A DNA stretch of 64,000 bases from Meira nashicola. Lineage: Eukaryota > Basidiomycota > Exobasidiomycetes > Exobasidiales > Brachybasidiaceae. Of this stretch, positions 1 through 9,543 are shown piece after piece. The position numbers and the translations under genes were made by a program. Location: NCBI GenBank assembly GCA_001600355.1, contig BCJU01000001.1, positions 2,563,178 through 2,627,177 of the forward strand, written 5' to 3'. The notes under the pieces are model-generated. The model saw only the letters and a program-made list of their open reading frames with translations. It made no database searches and was not told the origin of the DNA. Positions within the stretch are counted from its first letter, which is position 1; each line of letters begins with the position of its first letter.

Positions 1-762
1 CACTTCATCTGTTTCATCGTCGTCGTCATCATCAGACTCCTCCTCTTCGTCCGAGTCGCCGGATTCATTTTCACCTGCTGCTATCCTTGTCATTCCTGAG
101 CCTTCCAATGGCGCTAAATCCTTCCCTGTGGGCTTTCTTCTTCCTTGTTCGATGGCAGCTTTACCTGAAAAAGTAGCCAATCGAGGCATTCCTGGAACAC
201 TTGCAATCACTGCACCCATTCCAACAAAACATGGTAAAGCATTTGAGGGTAATATTTTGTCGCCTTTCTTACTGCGTGCTCTGATTCGCAATCTTTTTCG
301 CCAGGTTGAGCCTAATGCAACGCTTGAAGCTGAATGAGAAGAAATTAGATCCGTATCTGCCAGCGGATCATCGTACAATAAACGCTGACATTGATTAAAG
401 ACCCTTTGACATACTTGAAAGGACTCTGTGTGAGGATTGATGCTCATATCAAATAGAGCGGCTTGAAAGTGCCATAATGTCAGTAAAGCCACATGAACAG
501 ATTCATCACATCTTTGCAAAATGAAATATTCCAATGCGCGAGATTTTGACGGTTTAGAGATTAAGAGGTGACATAATTGAGCCCAATAAAATTCTACTTC
601 GCTTGGATCAAATGCAGTTCGAAGTTGATCTACAAGATAATAGGTAATTCCAATGCTGTCCGAATATGTTTTCAAATATGATAATGCCAAATGTGGACTG
701 AAGAATTCGGATTGGAACAAGCGAAGTAAAAGTGCGTGAGAAACATCATCAGCATCAGGCAT
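1..762 (-). CDS. PIK1: Phosphatidylinositol 4-kinase Pik1, N-terminal part (cut by window edge)
   Basis: The frame is open from an ATG at 762 to the left edge, giving 254 residues with no stop, so only the N-terminus is present. Residues about 8-100 (LLLRLFQSEFF, ALSYLKTYSDSIGITYYL, then QLCHLLI) resemble the helical lipid-kinase-unique domain of Pik1/PI4K-beta. Residues 115-133 (FQVCQRVFNQCQRLLY) resemble the part of yeast Pik1 that binds the calcium sensor Frq1. A basic stretch lies near 155-168 and an acidic Asp/Glu run at 236-253. Pik1 makes PI4P at the Golgi and nucleus in yeasts. The kinase domain lies outside the window, so the call rests on the N-terminal region alone. The gene is divergent from the FAF1-like gene. 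Confidence 0.8.
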   Translation of the reverse strand, partial: MPDADDVSHALLLRLFQSEFFSPHLALSYLKTYSDSIGITYYLVDQLRTAFDPSEVEFYWAQLCHLLISKPSKSRALEYFILQRCDESVHVALLTLWHFQAALFDMSINPHTESFQVCQRVFNQCQRLLYDDPLADTDLISSHSASSVALGSTWRKRLRIRARSKKGDKILPSNALPCFVGMGAVIASVPGMPRLATFSGKAAIEQGRRKPTGKDLAPLEGSGMTRIAAGENESGDSDEEEESDDDDDDETDEV

Positions 763-1277
763 GATGAGTATTGAAAACCAAAAGATCAAGATTTGCCAAA
801 AAACAGCAAATCCATTGAATGTTGTAAATTTGACAGTCTTGAACACTTGTGATTTGCTATCGGTATATATTAGGGGAAGAAGTTGAACATTGCAATCAAG
901 ATAAAGATTGCAAGCAATCGGCCCGAAAAGTGTTGTGTGGGAGAAGCTTGCCGAGAAGCTTTAAACTCATTGGCAATGCATGTTTTGCAACCCGCTAAAC
1001 ATGGGGTTAGTGTTTCTTCGAAAAGTGACCGATTAAAGCAGAGCATTAGGCACTGAAAGCTGCGCGGCGCAGCGCAAGCACGCAGAGAAACGCGCAGATA
1101 GAGAAGGACACACAAGCGGCAAATTTTTTTTGTTTTTGTTTTTTTTTTTAAAGTTGCACGTCAAACGCGTTTTAATGCACACATGTTGAGCCTAGGCTAC
1201 AGTGTCTTTCTTCTAAAAAAAGATGCAACACAAATTTAATTTTATAATCCTGCACCATCACTTATAATCAAACAGAT
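763..1277. other. Divergent intergenic region, PIK1 / FAF1-like
   Basis: About 515 bp between two divergent starts. It holds a GCTGCG/CGCAGC inverted repeat at 1059-1073, a T-rich run near 1126-1150 and an ACGCGT hexamer at 1165-1170, 108 bp before the FAF1-like ATG. The short open frame at 870-1115 has no recognisable domain. I see no other gene. Confidence 0.5.
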
Positions 1278-2327
1278 ATGACCAAAGAGGATGATGATGA
1301 TGCATTAGCTGCTTTGCATGCCCATTTTGCATCTTCGTTTGATTCTGCTCCGATCAAGCCTATTAAATCTGTCTCAAAGGGAAAGAAGATCAAGTCAGAA
1401 GGGAAAGTTGAAATGGAGAAGGTTGTCAAGGCAAAGAATAAAGATGATATTCTAGAAAGGGAGCTTGGATTTGATAATGCAAAGAATTTACCAAATAATG
1501 GCAAGACGAAAGCTGAAATCAACTTTAAGCCAGAAAAAATGTCTAAATCCCAACCACAATCTACAAGGCCGCCACCTGAGACTGTAGTATTTGGGGAATC
1601 ATCATCAAGCGGAACTTCAACTCACACTCAAGGAGGATGGAGAAAGTTTATGTCTTCAAAGGTAGAAACGCGAAAGGACAAAGCGGAAGAAGAAGCGAAT
1701 AAAGCAGCAGCAGAAAAACAAAAGAGAAAGAATAAATCAAATTCCAAAGATGGAGCAGGAGAAGGGGAAGAAGATACAGAAAAGGAAAAAGAGATGATGA
1801 CAAATGATAGAGCATTATCCGATCTACTTTCTACAACACTTTTTGCGCCTCAAGCCGAAGGAATAAAAAAGTCAAACGGTAAACCGAACCTGTCATCTAA
1901 TTCTACACTATCTCGTCTGATGGAATTGAGTAAACCAACATTGACCGATCAAGCTAAATCAATAGGAAGAGGTTTAGGATCGTCCATGTTTAAAGCTAAA
2001 GAGATGGGGAAAATGCCAGCTTCTATGAGACATGGCTTACGAAAGGCTGAACTACAAAAGCAAGCTAATCAATTGGAAAAAGCCAAAGAATTAGGCATTT
2101 ACCATCAATCTATTAAAGGTCTAATTGGCAAAGGAGCAGAAGGTTCGGATTTAGTCTTGGGAACGCGGAAGAAGGACCAAAAGGCAAGAACTCGTGATAA
2201 AGGTTTATCGATGGGTGTAGGTAAATTTGCAGGTGGTACTCTCAAACTTTCGAAAGAAGAAGTTGCGAGGATTAACAAGCCTTCTCCGTATGGAAAAAGT
2301 GCTGGTGGAAAACGAAAGCGGTCATAA
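1278..2327 (+). CDS. Putative pre-rRNA processing protein, Faf1/C1orf131-like (DUF4602)
   Basis: A 349-residue, highly charged, probably nuclear or nucleolar protein. Residues 1-220 are low-complexity and Lys/Glu/Ser-rich. The C-terminal part is the informative one: a basic helix (HGLRKAELQKQANQLEKAKE, about 250-270), then ELGIY, then GVGKFAGGTLKLSKEEV followed by a Lys/Arg tail. That order, with a glycine-rich KF-GG-L-LSKEE segment near the end, resembles Faf1, a small-subunit processome factor in yeast, and its human counterpart C1orf131. The match is from memory of the family and the gene is short on diagnostic residues, so another nucleolar basic protein is possible. The ATG at 1278 is the first in frame. 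Confidence 0.5.
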   Translation: MTKEDDDDALAALHAHFASSFDSAPIKPIKSVSKGKKIKSEGKVEMEKVVKAKNKDDILERELGFDNAKNLPNNGKTKAEINFKPEKMSKSQPQSTRPPPETVVFGESSSSGTSTHTQGGWRKFMSSKVETRKDKAEEEANKAAAEKQKRKNKSNSKDGAGEGEEDTEKEKEMMTNDRALSDLLSTTLFAPQAEGIKKSNGKPNLSSNSTLSRLMELSKPTLTDQAKSIGRGLGSSMFKAKEMGKMPASMRHGLRKAELQKQANQLEKAKELGIYHQSIKGLIGKGAEGSDLVLGTRKKDQKARTRDKGLSMGVGKFAGGTLKLSKEEVARINKPSPYGKSAGGKRKRS

Positions 2328-2572
2328 AATGAATAGATCAATGTACTATAAAGCAATACTGTATACTATCCTCTTCACACACAAACACTTTTGAATGGTC
2401 TAATGAAATCGTTCTTGTAAAGAGACAAGATATGAGAAAAGCACGATGAGATGTAGGAGAGATACAAAACATAATAAAGAATGCTTTTTTGGGCTTTTTT
2501 GAGGATGCTAGTGAATACTAGCAAATCATGTGAGATACAAATATGTTAAGCTCATCGAAGAGAATAACTGTT

Positions 2573-3805
2573 TTAAAGTTTACCACCATCACGACCAGGG
2601 CGCAAAGCACGGACGGTGTGACCAGCGCGCCACATCTCTTGAGCAGCGATTGCATCAGTTTCTTTGTCGTAATCTTCACGGTATGTTGGGCGACTTGCGA
2701 ATTCCAAAGTTCTTCTGGTTTCGCTTCCGTCACGAACGCTTGCGTACAAACGTTCAAAGACTGGCTTGCATGCCTTTTCGAATTCAGGAGCCCAGTCCAA
2801 AGCACCACGACGGGCAGTTGTAGAGCAAGCTTTGTACATGTAATCCATACCATGTTCACCAACCAAGGGGAACAAAGACATCAAAGCTTCTTCGCATGTT
2901 TCGTTGAATGCTTCTGATGGAGAGTGACCGTTGGCACGCAAAACATCATATTGTGCCTTGAACATACCTTGGATACCACCCATCAAGCAACCACGTTCTC
3001 CGTACAAATCAGAGTATACTTCCTTTTCGAATGTGGTTTCGTACAAGTATCCTGATCCGACTGCGATACCCAAAGCAACGGATTTTTCCAAAGCTTTACC
3101 TGTAACGTCTTGGTGAACGGCAACGGAAGAGTTAATACCTGTTCCCTTTAAGAATTGGGTACGAACGGTACGACCACTTCCCTTTGGTGCACATAAGATG
3201 ACATCGATGTCAGATGGTGGGATGACCTTGGTTTGATCCTTGTAAACGACTGAGAAACCGTGGGAGAAGTAAAGAGTTTTTCCTTTGGTGAAGTATGGCT
3301 TCAAGTGTTCCCATTGTTCACTTTGAGCGGCATCGGAAAGCAAGTACATGCAAATTGTACCTTTTTCAGCAGCTTCTTCGATTGTGAACAAGTTCTTTCC
3401 TGGAACCCAACCATCTTGAATGGCTTCTTTCCAAGAGTGACCATCTTTACGAACACCAACGACAACGTTCAAACCATTATCACGCAAGTTCAAACCTTGA
3501 CCGTGTCCTTGAGAACCGTAACCCAACAAGGCGATTGTGTCATTTTTAAAGTAATCTTGCAATTTCTCTAGAGGCCAATCAGCACGTTCGTAAACTTTTT
3601 CTTTTGTTCCGGCGAAATCGAGTGTTTTAAGTCCACGTTGTTGTTGAACGGCCAAACGTGCAACAGGAGCAGTTGCAGCACGAGGAGTGACAGCTTTTGC
3701 CAACATGGACAAAGAGCGAGCAGCAGGTGCAGGTGCAACGGCTGAACGGCTTGAAGCACGAACGGCAGAACGTAAAGCGTTACGAGAGACGATTGGGAAG
3801 GACAT
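2573..3805 (-). CDS. ILV5: Ketol-acid reductoisomerase, mitochondrial
   Basis: A complete 410-residue protein. It catalyses the NADPH- and Mg-dependent isomeroreduction of acetolactate and acetohydroxybutyrate, the second step of valine, leucine and isoleucine synthesis. Residues 1-58 are rich in Arg, Ala and Ser with no acidic residue, as in a mitochondrial presequence ending near QQQRGLKTLDF. The Rossmann nucleotide-binding motif GYGSQGHGQ is at 95-103. The metal-binding acids lie in SDLYGERGCLMGG (D266, E270). The C-terminal knotted helical domain is intact (EEALMSLFPLVGEHGMDYMY). The divergent upstream region holds a TGACTC core at 4058-4063, a possible Gcn4/Cpc1 site, which would suit a branched-chain amino-acid gene. 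Confidence 0.97.
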   Translation of the reverse strand: MSFPIVSRNALRSAVRASSRSAVAPAPAARSLSMLAKAVTPRAATAPVARLAVQQQRGLKTLDFAGTKEKVYERADWPLEKLQDYFKNDTIALLGYGSQGHGQGLNLRDNGLNVVVGVRKDGHSWKEAIQDGWVPGKNLFTIEEAAEKGTICMYLLSDAAQSEQWEHLKPYFTKGKTLYFSHGFSVVYKDQTKVIPPSDIDVILCAPKGSGRTVRTQFLKGTGINSSVAVHQDVTGKALEKSVALGIAVGSGYLYETTFEKEVYSDLYGERGCLMGGIQGMFKAQYDVLRANGHSPSEAFNETCEEALMSLFPLVGEHGMDYMYKACSTTARRGALDWAPEFEKACKPVFERLYASVRDGSETRRTLEFASRPTYREDYDKETDAIAAQEMWRAGHTVRALRPGRDGGKL

Positions 3806-4397
3806 GATGAATGATGATGATGATGGTTTCGGTCAAAAGAAAATTAAGAGCAAATTTAAGAAGAATGTTTTAGACGCAGGTGACCTGCTTCTTCCGCTCA
3901 AGCTTTGTCTTTGCCCTTTTTTTTCTTGATAAAAACGTCGATAATGCACTCCGATAAAGTGCTGCCGCTGTTTTAGAAGAAATGTTTATACATAGCCCCA
4001 CCGCTTAAAGTTGCGTGTGCGCTGCGTGTATGCGCTTTTTATTCGGTCAAGCAATTGTGACTCCTTGTGTCTGAAAATGAAAAGAAAAAAAAGGGCATTC
4101 CATTTCCAGGCCTAACATACGCACGCACACACAGAGCGTTAGACTGCATACCAACATTTTAGGCCCGCTATAAGCCGACAAGAAGTGCAAAGCCACTCTA
4201 TAAAATAGAATGCAAGCAGCCAAGCCTGTCAGTGTGTGTTGTTAAGCGAGAGTCCATTGAAGCTCTCTCTCTTATCGGTGTTTCAATGGCTACTCACGTG
4301 CCTCTGCACTGATGCATGGAAATTCCCGACATGGCTCGAGCTCAAAGATGATGATATTCATATTCTCCTTATCATCACAATCAAGGAGAAGGTGAAA
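3806..4397. other. Divergent intergenic region, ILV5 / allantoinase
   Basis: About 590 bp between divergent starts. The frame upstream of the allantoinase ATG stays open from about 4236 but contains no ATG, so I read it as 5' UTR. TGACTC at 4058-4063 matches six of seven bases of the Gcn4-type TGACTCA core. An AC-rich CACACACA-like run occurs near 4120-4135. No other gene is visible. Confidence 0.5.
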
Positions 4398-5444
4398 ATG
4401 ACCCAAGTTTTCGATCAAGGAAAGGATCATTCTCGTAGAGAGTTACCGGGATATGGAGCTACACCTCCTAATCCACAATGGCCAAATGGAGCAAAAGTGT
4501 GTGTTTCGTTCGTATTGAATTACGAAGAAGGAGGTGAACATGTGGTAGATAATCATAAAGGTAGTAGTAATTCAGACGCAAGTACTTCAACTTTAAATGG
4601 TGACGAACATGCAGAAATGTTTTTAACAGAATCAGGAGCAGCAGCTACAGTTCCAGGCGCTCAAAGGTATGGAAGAAATATTGGTTTAGAAAGTGCGTAT
4701 GAATTTGGTAGTCATCGTGGATTTCATAGAATTTTAGATTTATTCAAACGAACAAAATTAAGATTCACATCTTGGTCTATCGGACGTGCAGTTGAACTTA
4801 ACCCTCAAGTAGTAGGTCAAATGGAAGATGCAGGATGTGAAGTTGCAAGTCATTCATGGAGATGGATAGATTATGAAGGCACTTCAGAAGAGGAAGAAAG
4901 AGATCATGTTCGTAAGGCTATTGAAGCAATTAAGAAAGCATCTCCAAATGCCAAACCTCCTATAGGTTGGTATACAGGAAGACAAAGTCAACGTACTCGT
5001 AGAATCGTTTATGAGACATATCGGGAATTGGGTTTATTGGATCAATTATACGATTCTGATGCATACGATGAAGATCTACCTTATTACGTTAAATCTCCTT
5101 CTCCAAGTTCTTCTCAACCATCTCCGCCTCTTCTAGTCATACCATACACTTTGGACAATAATGATATGAAGTTCGGTATCGCGCCAGGCTTTTGCACTGC
5201 TGAACAATTTAGCTCTTATTGTCGTGATGCTTTAGACGTTTTGATAGAAGAAGGTCAAAGAGGTCAACCAAAGATGATGTCTATCGGCTTGCATTGTCGT
5301 ATTATGGGAAGGCCAGGAAGATTTAAAGGCTTACAAGAATTTGTAGAATACGTCAAACAACGTGAACAAGCTGGAGATGTTTGGGTAGCTACCCGTCAAG
5401 AAATCGCTCAACATTGGCGTAAGGTTCATCCTCCTTCAGCATGA
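4398..5444 (+). CDS. puuE: PuuE-type allantoinase (polysaccharide-deacetylase fold)
   Basis: A 348-residue protein starting at the first in-frame ATG (context gaaaATGacc). It matches the metal-independent PuuE allantoinase family almost end to end: ELPGYGATPPNPQWPNGAKV, VLNYEEGGEH, ESAYEFGSHRGFHR, EVASHSWRWIDYEG, PIGWYTGR, LYDSDAYDEDLPYY, IPYTLDNNDMKF and MMSIGLHCRIMGRPGR. These enzymes open allantoin to allantoate in purine catabolism, and fungal genomes often label them chitin deacetylase. Two Ser-rich inserts (SSNSDASTSTLN after about residue 56, and SPSPSSSQPSPP near 232-243) look like surface loops. No signal peptide is seen, which argues against a wall chitin deacetylase. It converges with CPSF30. 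Confidence 0.88.
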   Translation: MTQVFDQGKDHSRRELPGYGATPPNPQWPNGAKVCVSFVLNYEEGGEHVVDNHKGSSNSDASTSTLNGDEHAEMFLTESGAAATVPGAQRYGRNIGLESAYEFGSHRGFHRILDLFKRTKLRFTSWSIGRAVELNPQVVGQMEDAGCEVASHSWRWIDYEGTSEEEERDHVRKAIEAIKKASPNAKPPIGWYTGRQSQRTRRIVYETYRELGLLDQLYDSDAYDEDLPYYVKSPSPSSSQPSPPLLVIPYTLDNNDMKFGIAPGFCTAEQFSSYCRDALDVLIEEGQRGQPKMMSIGLHCRIMGRPGRFKGLQEFVEYVKQREQAGDVWVATRQEIAQHWRKVHPPSA

Positions 5445-5557
5445 TTATTTTATTTATCTTATATCACACTTGTAATCACACAGCAATTGTAATTAATCGC
5501 AAATTATATGGATGCATTTATTGATAAGAATTGTTTAAAGTACAAGATTGTTTGTTT

Positions 5558-6634
5558 TTATTGATACATTGCACGACTTTGTTGATGGCCACCACCGCCA
5601 CCACCTCTCTCTCTTCCACCTGAACCTCTTTCAGTGCCTCCTCTTTGACCAGGAATGTTTGGATTAGGGCACATATTTGCAAAATGACCAACTTCTCCGC
5701 ACTTGTAACAAGTCACTGTACTTAAATCACGCAAACGCCTAGGAGCATTACCATCTTGATTGTTGCGTTGCATATTACCTCCTCCCATATTTCCGCCTGT
5801 ATTTCCATGATAACCTCCGGATGTTTGATTTTGGTTCTGATCCTGTCTTTGTGGACGGACATAACCACTTTCTTGACCTCCAGCTTGACCCATCATATTC
5901 CTTTGACCAAATGCTTCTTCGGCAGTTAAAGGTTTGTGAGTTAGAACAGGCGAATTAGAACGAGAGGCGGCAGATGGTATAGTAGCTTTGATGTGACCCA
6001 TTCGACAATCCGGTCCTCTTGGACAAAAACCTGCGATATATAAAGGACAAGCAGGTCTTCTGACGTGTTTCTTTTGACAAGCCGGACCTTTTGGACAAAA
6101 TCCACGTTTATAATTCTCACATTCACGTATTTTTGCTTTTGCATCTACATGAAGGTATAAGCATTCATCACCGCTATTGCAATAACCAAAAGTAGCGAAA
6201 AATCTACATTCAGGCATCCTTCTCATATCGTATTCGTGTAAATAATCACATTGATCTCCTCTTTTGCATAAACCTCTAAGCCAATGCTTGCAAATCGTTC
6301 GTTTTCCCAAATCTCTCTTTTGATCAGGAGCCAAGAAATTTTGTGGACCTGGTTGTTCGTGTCGAAAAGGGCATCTGTTTCCTAATGGACAAGGTTGATT
6401 TTCATTTCGATTTTTCAAATATTCCACATGTCTTGGACATAATTGAGCATCACTGGTTAATTTAAGTGAACTGAACTGGGAATGAGTGGCGGTTGCTGTA
6501 TTTGCTAGATATGTTTCAAATGCAAGATTATTATGATGATAATCATTATATACTGCTTGTGCCGCTCGGGTTGTGGCAGGTGCCATAGCCTGAGCTGCTT
6601 GCTCCGGTGTCACTGACATTACAGCAGACGCCAT
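5558..6634 (-). CDS. YTH1: mRNA 3'-end processing CPSF30/Yth1 with C-terminal zinc knuckle
   Basis: A 358-residue protein with the ATG at 6634 in a strong context (gtcaaaATGgcg). Five CCCH zinc fingers run in tandem from about residue 80 to 215: [93 protein letters not shown] knuckle ([14 protein letters not shown], about 308-321) follows a Gln/Asn/Gly-rich linker, and the tail is Gly/Arg-rich. CPSF30 recognises the AAUAAA signal with WDR33 in the cleavage and polyadenylation factor. Animal CPSF4 carries such a knuckle and S. cerevisiae Yth1 does not. It shares a 216-bp divergent promoter with TRM44. Confidence 0.95.
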   Translation of the reverse strand: MASAVMSVTPEQAAQAMAPATTRAAQAVYNDYHHNNLAFETYLANTATATHSQFSSLKLTSDAQLCPRHVEYLKNRNENQPCPLGNRCPFRHEQPGPQNFLAPDQKRDLGKRTICKHWLRGLCKRGDQCDYLHEYDMRRMPECRFFATFGYCNSGDECLYLHVDAKAKIRECENYKRGFCPKGPACQKKHVRRPACPLYIAGFCPRGPDCRMGHIKATIPSAASRSNSPVLTHKPLTAEEAFGQRNMMGQAGGQESGYVRPQRQDQNQNQTSGGYHGNTGGNMGGGNMQRNNQDGNAPRRLRDLSTVTCYKCGEVGHFANMCPNPNIPGQRGGTERGSGGRERGGGGGGHQQSRAMYQ

Positions 6635-6850
6635 TTTGACGTTAGTAAGCCTACTCGCCAACAAGAAGGGTGGTTGTCAATCCACAAGAATTAAATCATC
6701 AGTGAGATCGATTCATGAGAAACGCGAGCAATAAATTCCCCCCGCGTTAAAATTTAGGCTTTCGGAGATAAGGTTTATTTACTTTTTTCAGAAGATTCGC
6801 TTCGCTTCCTTTTAACTCGACAAGTATCAGTCACATCTAACTACATTTTG

Positions 6851-8419
6851 ATGAAGGTCAAGGGCGATGCAGAGACACAAAAATCAAGAGACAAAGCAAA
6901 ACTTATTCCTGCCGATGATAAAGATAGTCAACAAAGCATCTCTATCCTGAACGAGGTACAATGTGGCAATTTTCAACATAAATGGATACCAGTAACACAA
7001 AGTACGGCAACTTATAGCATACATGCATGGTTGAAAGCAATAGAGCAATTGATAGAACATCCAGAGCAATCTTCTTCGACCATATTGAGAGCTGATGTAA
7101 TTTCGAATATAGACGAAGTTGATTCATCAATAGGTCATCTGAAATGTAAGAGAAGGGTCATACGCAACATTCTTCCTCGGAGGCCAAACCTGGACAACAA
7201 TTTAGAGCAAGTTTGTGAAATTTATGTGAATCATACCGAAAGAGAAGGAATAGCTACACTCACACCAGTCCTGAGTAGCAACACTGCCGATAAAGTCCCT
7301 TACTATCATCCAAAAGTACGTTCATTGGCATTTCATTTTCGTAGAAATGACGATAATACGGCTTTCACTAGGCTCTATTTCGTTCCCTTTGAAGAAGAGA
7401 AAACGTTCGATGCAATCTCAGCACCTCAATCTAGACTTTCTCGTACAGCATTAACACTCTTAAATTTACAATCACGACTTGCTTTTGGGGTTGAGAATGG
7501 ATATAAAAAAAGAGTAGAACATGATTTAATCGTAAATCGAAAAGAATATCAAGAATTATATATGCAATTACGTGATCGACATGCTTCATTTTTGATGCAA
7601 ACATGGTGTGAATCTACCGATCCAGGAAAACATGTTTTTGAAGATTTAGGAATCGTAACATTTATCATTTTATTATGGCGCACAATGTTCCCGCAAACGA
7701 ACGGTCAACCACCTTATTTTGTAGATGTAGGATGTGGAAATGGTTTATTGGTATATCTTCTCTCAAAAGAGGGCTTTAAAGGTTTGGGTGTTGATGTGCA
7801 AGCTAGGAAAAGTTGGGATCATTTTCGTAATTGTTTGAGCACGATTGATTTGCGTATAGATTCGATCGACCCTCCAGCCATGTGCTCTCATGCCGGACGA
7901 ACAGAATCATTTCCTCAAGGTAGCTTTTTGATCGGTAATCATGCAGACGAACTCACAAGTTGGTTACCGTTGATGGCTCACTGTACACCGAATTGTTCCG
8001 GTTTTATCAATATACCTTGTTGTCGATTCGATTTGGACGGTACGATTTCAAGTAGATCAAAGTATACAATCGATGAACAAGAGATAGAAGCAATAGTAGG
8101 GAAAGAGAACCTTGCCGAAACTTTGCAAGAAATTCAAAGAGGTCCTTTTGCCGAAGCAGATACAACTTCTCGAAATATAGCTTATTTGCGTTATATCTCC
8201 CATTTGCATCTTCAAGCAGGTTGGCAGTTGGAAAAAGAAGCTCTTCGAATTCCGAGCACGAAGAATTGGGCATTTATAGGAAGGAAGAGGATATGGCAAA
8301 ATGAGAAAGATGCCTTTAGTGAAAAGAATGTCGATATGAACGTAGGTATAATAGCACAAAAGTATGGTGTTCAGTGGCACGCTCGAGTCTCTCCGACTAA
8401 ATCACAAGGAAATCACTAG
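6851..8419 (+). CDS. TRM44: tRNA (uracil-O(2)-)-methyltransferase Trm44
   Basis: A 522-residue protein from the ATG at 6851. Trm44 2'-O-methylates U44 of serine tRNAs using S-adenosylmethionine. The SAM-binding motif I is VDVGCGNGLLVYLLSKEGFKG near residues 290-310, followed by GVDVQARKSW, which is characteristic of the family. Upstream is KHVFEDLGIVTFIILLW. Downstream are GNHADELTSWLPL and the cysteine-bearing INIPCCRFDLDG, both typical of Trm44. The C-terminus ends in a family-like WAFIGRKR segment plus a short tail. Length is close to that of yeast Trm44. The divergent neighbour is CPSF30. Confidence 0.93.
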   Translation: MKVKGDAETQKSRDKAKLIPADDKDSQQSISILNEVQCGNFQHKWIPVTQSTATYSIHAWLKAIEQLIEHPEQSSSTILRADVISNIDEVDSSIGHLKCKRRVIRNILPRRPNLDNNLEQVCEIYVNHTEREGIATLTPVLSSNTADKVPYYHPKVRSLAFHFRRNDDNTAFTRLYFVPFEEEKTFDAISAPQSRLSRTALTLLNLQSRLAFGVENGYKKRVEHDLIVNRKEYQELYMQLRDRHASFLMQTWCESTDPGKHVFEDLGIVTFIILLWRTMFPQTNGQPPYFVDVGCGNGLLVYLLSKEGFKGLGVDVQARKSWDHFRNCLSTIDLRIDSIDPPAMCSHAGRTESFPQGSFLIGNHADELTSWLPLMAHCTPNCSGFINIPCCRFDLDGTISSRSKYTIDEQEIEAIVGKENLAETLQEIQRGPFAEADTTSRNIAYLRYISHLHLQAGWQLEKEALRIPSTKNWAFIGRKRIWQNEKDAFSEKNVDMNVGIIAQKYGVQWHARVSPTKSQGNH

Positions 8420-8607
8420 CCGGTTCTGCAACTGCTTGAATGAAGTGAACTTATAGATACATCTGTAAAATAGTATACCAATTCCATCAATTATGCCTCC
8501 AAATGTCCTTTGCTCCAAGCATTTGTCTTTGATGCCATTCTGTTTATGCGAAAAAAAGAAAATGTTAATAAGCCGTCAAAGCATATACATCACCACAACC
8601 TTGATAC

Positions 8608-9189
8608 TCACTCTACTGCAGCAGATGCCCAATCTTCTCCATGATTGTGTTTCTTTGCACTATTACCCAAACCAGCTCTCTCTAAAGCTTGTTCTTCGGT
8701 AAGAGCTGTTAAAACACCAAGAATGACTGGAACACCAGTGTCTAATCCAACACGCATCAAGCCATGACAGCATGATTCAGAAATATATTCAAAATGCATA
8801 GTTGATCCTTTGATTAAGACACCGATTGAAATAACTGCATCAAAAGCTTTTTTGCTAGCAGTATTACTTGTAGTACTACTTTCTTTTGTTGTAAGATTTG
8901 AAGCTAAATCTGTCAAACCACCCATCAAATCTGTCGAACCTGAAGAAGATTCTTGAACTTGAGAAGCACTAATAAACCTTGAAGTTGCAATTGGTAATTC
9001 CCAACTTCCAGGAACGCTATCGATTATTATATTTTCTTCTTTCACTCCTGCTTTCGTTAAACTTGAAACGCATCCTGAAACTAAAGCATCAATACATTCT
9101 TTATTCCATCTTGCATGAACGATTCCAATTCGTAATGAAGATGCATCTGGAATGCTTGTCGGAGCAGGTCTGGCACGTTTTTCTAGCAT
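8608..9189 (-). CDS. RIB4: 6,7-dimethyl-8-ribityllumazine synthase
   Basis: A 193-residue protein from the ATG at 9189 (cgaaaaATGcta). It condenses 5-amino-6-ribitylamino-uracil with dihydroxybutanone phosphate in riboflavin synthesis. Family motifs are LRIGIVHARWN (19-29), VPGSWELP (59-66), SIGVLIKGSTMHFEYI with the catalytic-type His132 (121-136), GVPVILGVLTALTEEQA, and the C-terminal AKKHNHGEDWASAAVE. Residues about 77-112 form a Ser/Thr-rich insertion between the second and third motifs. No GTGAGT-type intron explains it and its codons stay in frame. An in-frame ATG at 9360 would add 57 residues with no family resemblance, so I prefer 9189, but the longer form cannot be excluded. Confidence 0.93.
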   Translation of the reverse strand: MLEKRARPAPTSIPDASSLRIGIVHARWNKECIDALVSGCVSSLTKAGVKEENIIIDSVPGSWELPIATSRFISASQVQESSSGSTDLMGGLTDLASNLTTKESSTTSNTASKKAFDAVISIGVLIKGSTMHFEYISESCCHGLMRVGLDTGVPVILGVLTALTEEQALERAGLGNSAKKHNHGEDWASAAVE

Positions 9190-9543
9190 TTTTCGTTTAC
9201 ACTCGAGTGATGATGGAGGTGAGTCCAGTTCCACTAACCCCGATATCCCAGCCCTTGTTCGGCTTCTTTTCAGGGCGAATTGGCAGTGCAGCTCCGCGCC
9301 AATGCTCAGGCCACACACACGACTAAGTTCAAAGGCGCGAGCAGGAGTTTGAAAGTGCATCTTCGGCTATATTCTAAAATCAAGCATACTATTGAAAAGA
9401 AGTCAATTAAGATCAGATCGGTTCATCACTCAGGCCAGAAAAGAAGATACAGATGTGAAATTGATATTATTTCTAGATTAAAATGAAAGCATACGAAATA
9501 AGAGAACAAGAGCATAACTTTTTTGTTGTTATGAAAGAATTAA
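9190..9543. other. Intergenic region between RIB4 start and thiolase stop
   Basis: About 354 bp. It includes an open frame continuous with RIB4 back to an ATG at 9360, which I treat as 5' leader, then A+T-rich sequence before the thiolase stop. Nothing else is supported here. Confidence 0.4.

Noticed and set aside
4236..4397. N-terminal extension of the allantoinase
   Set aside because: The open frame contains no ATG before 4398 and has no family resemblance.
4398..5444. Chitin deacetylase as the product
   Set aside because: Same fold, but the motif set matches PuuE allantoinase and there is no signal peptide.
8855..8962. Unspliced intron inside RIB4
   Set aside because: No GTGAGT donor, and candidate GT/AG pairs are not a multiple of three, so a real insertion is likelier.
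9190..9360. 57-residue N-terminal extension of lumazine synthase
   Set aside because: In-frame ATG exists, but the added sequence is not family-like and a better ATG context is at 9189. Kept only as an alternative.
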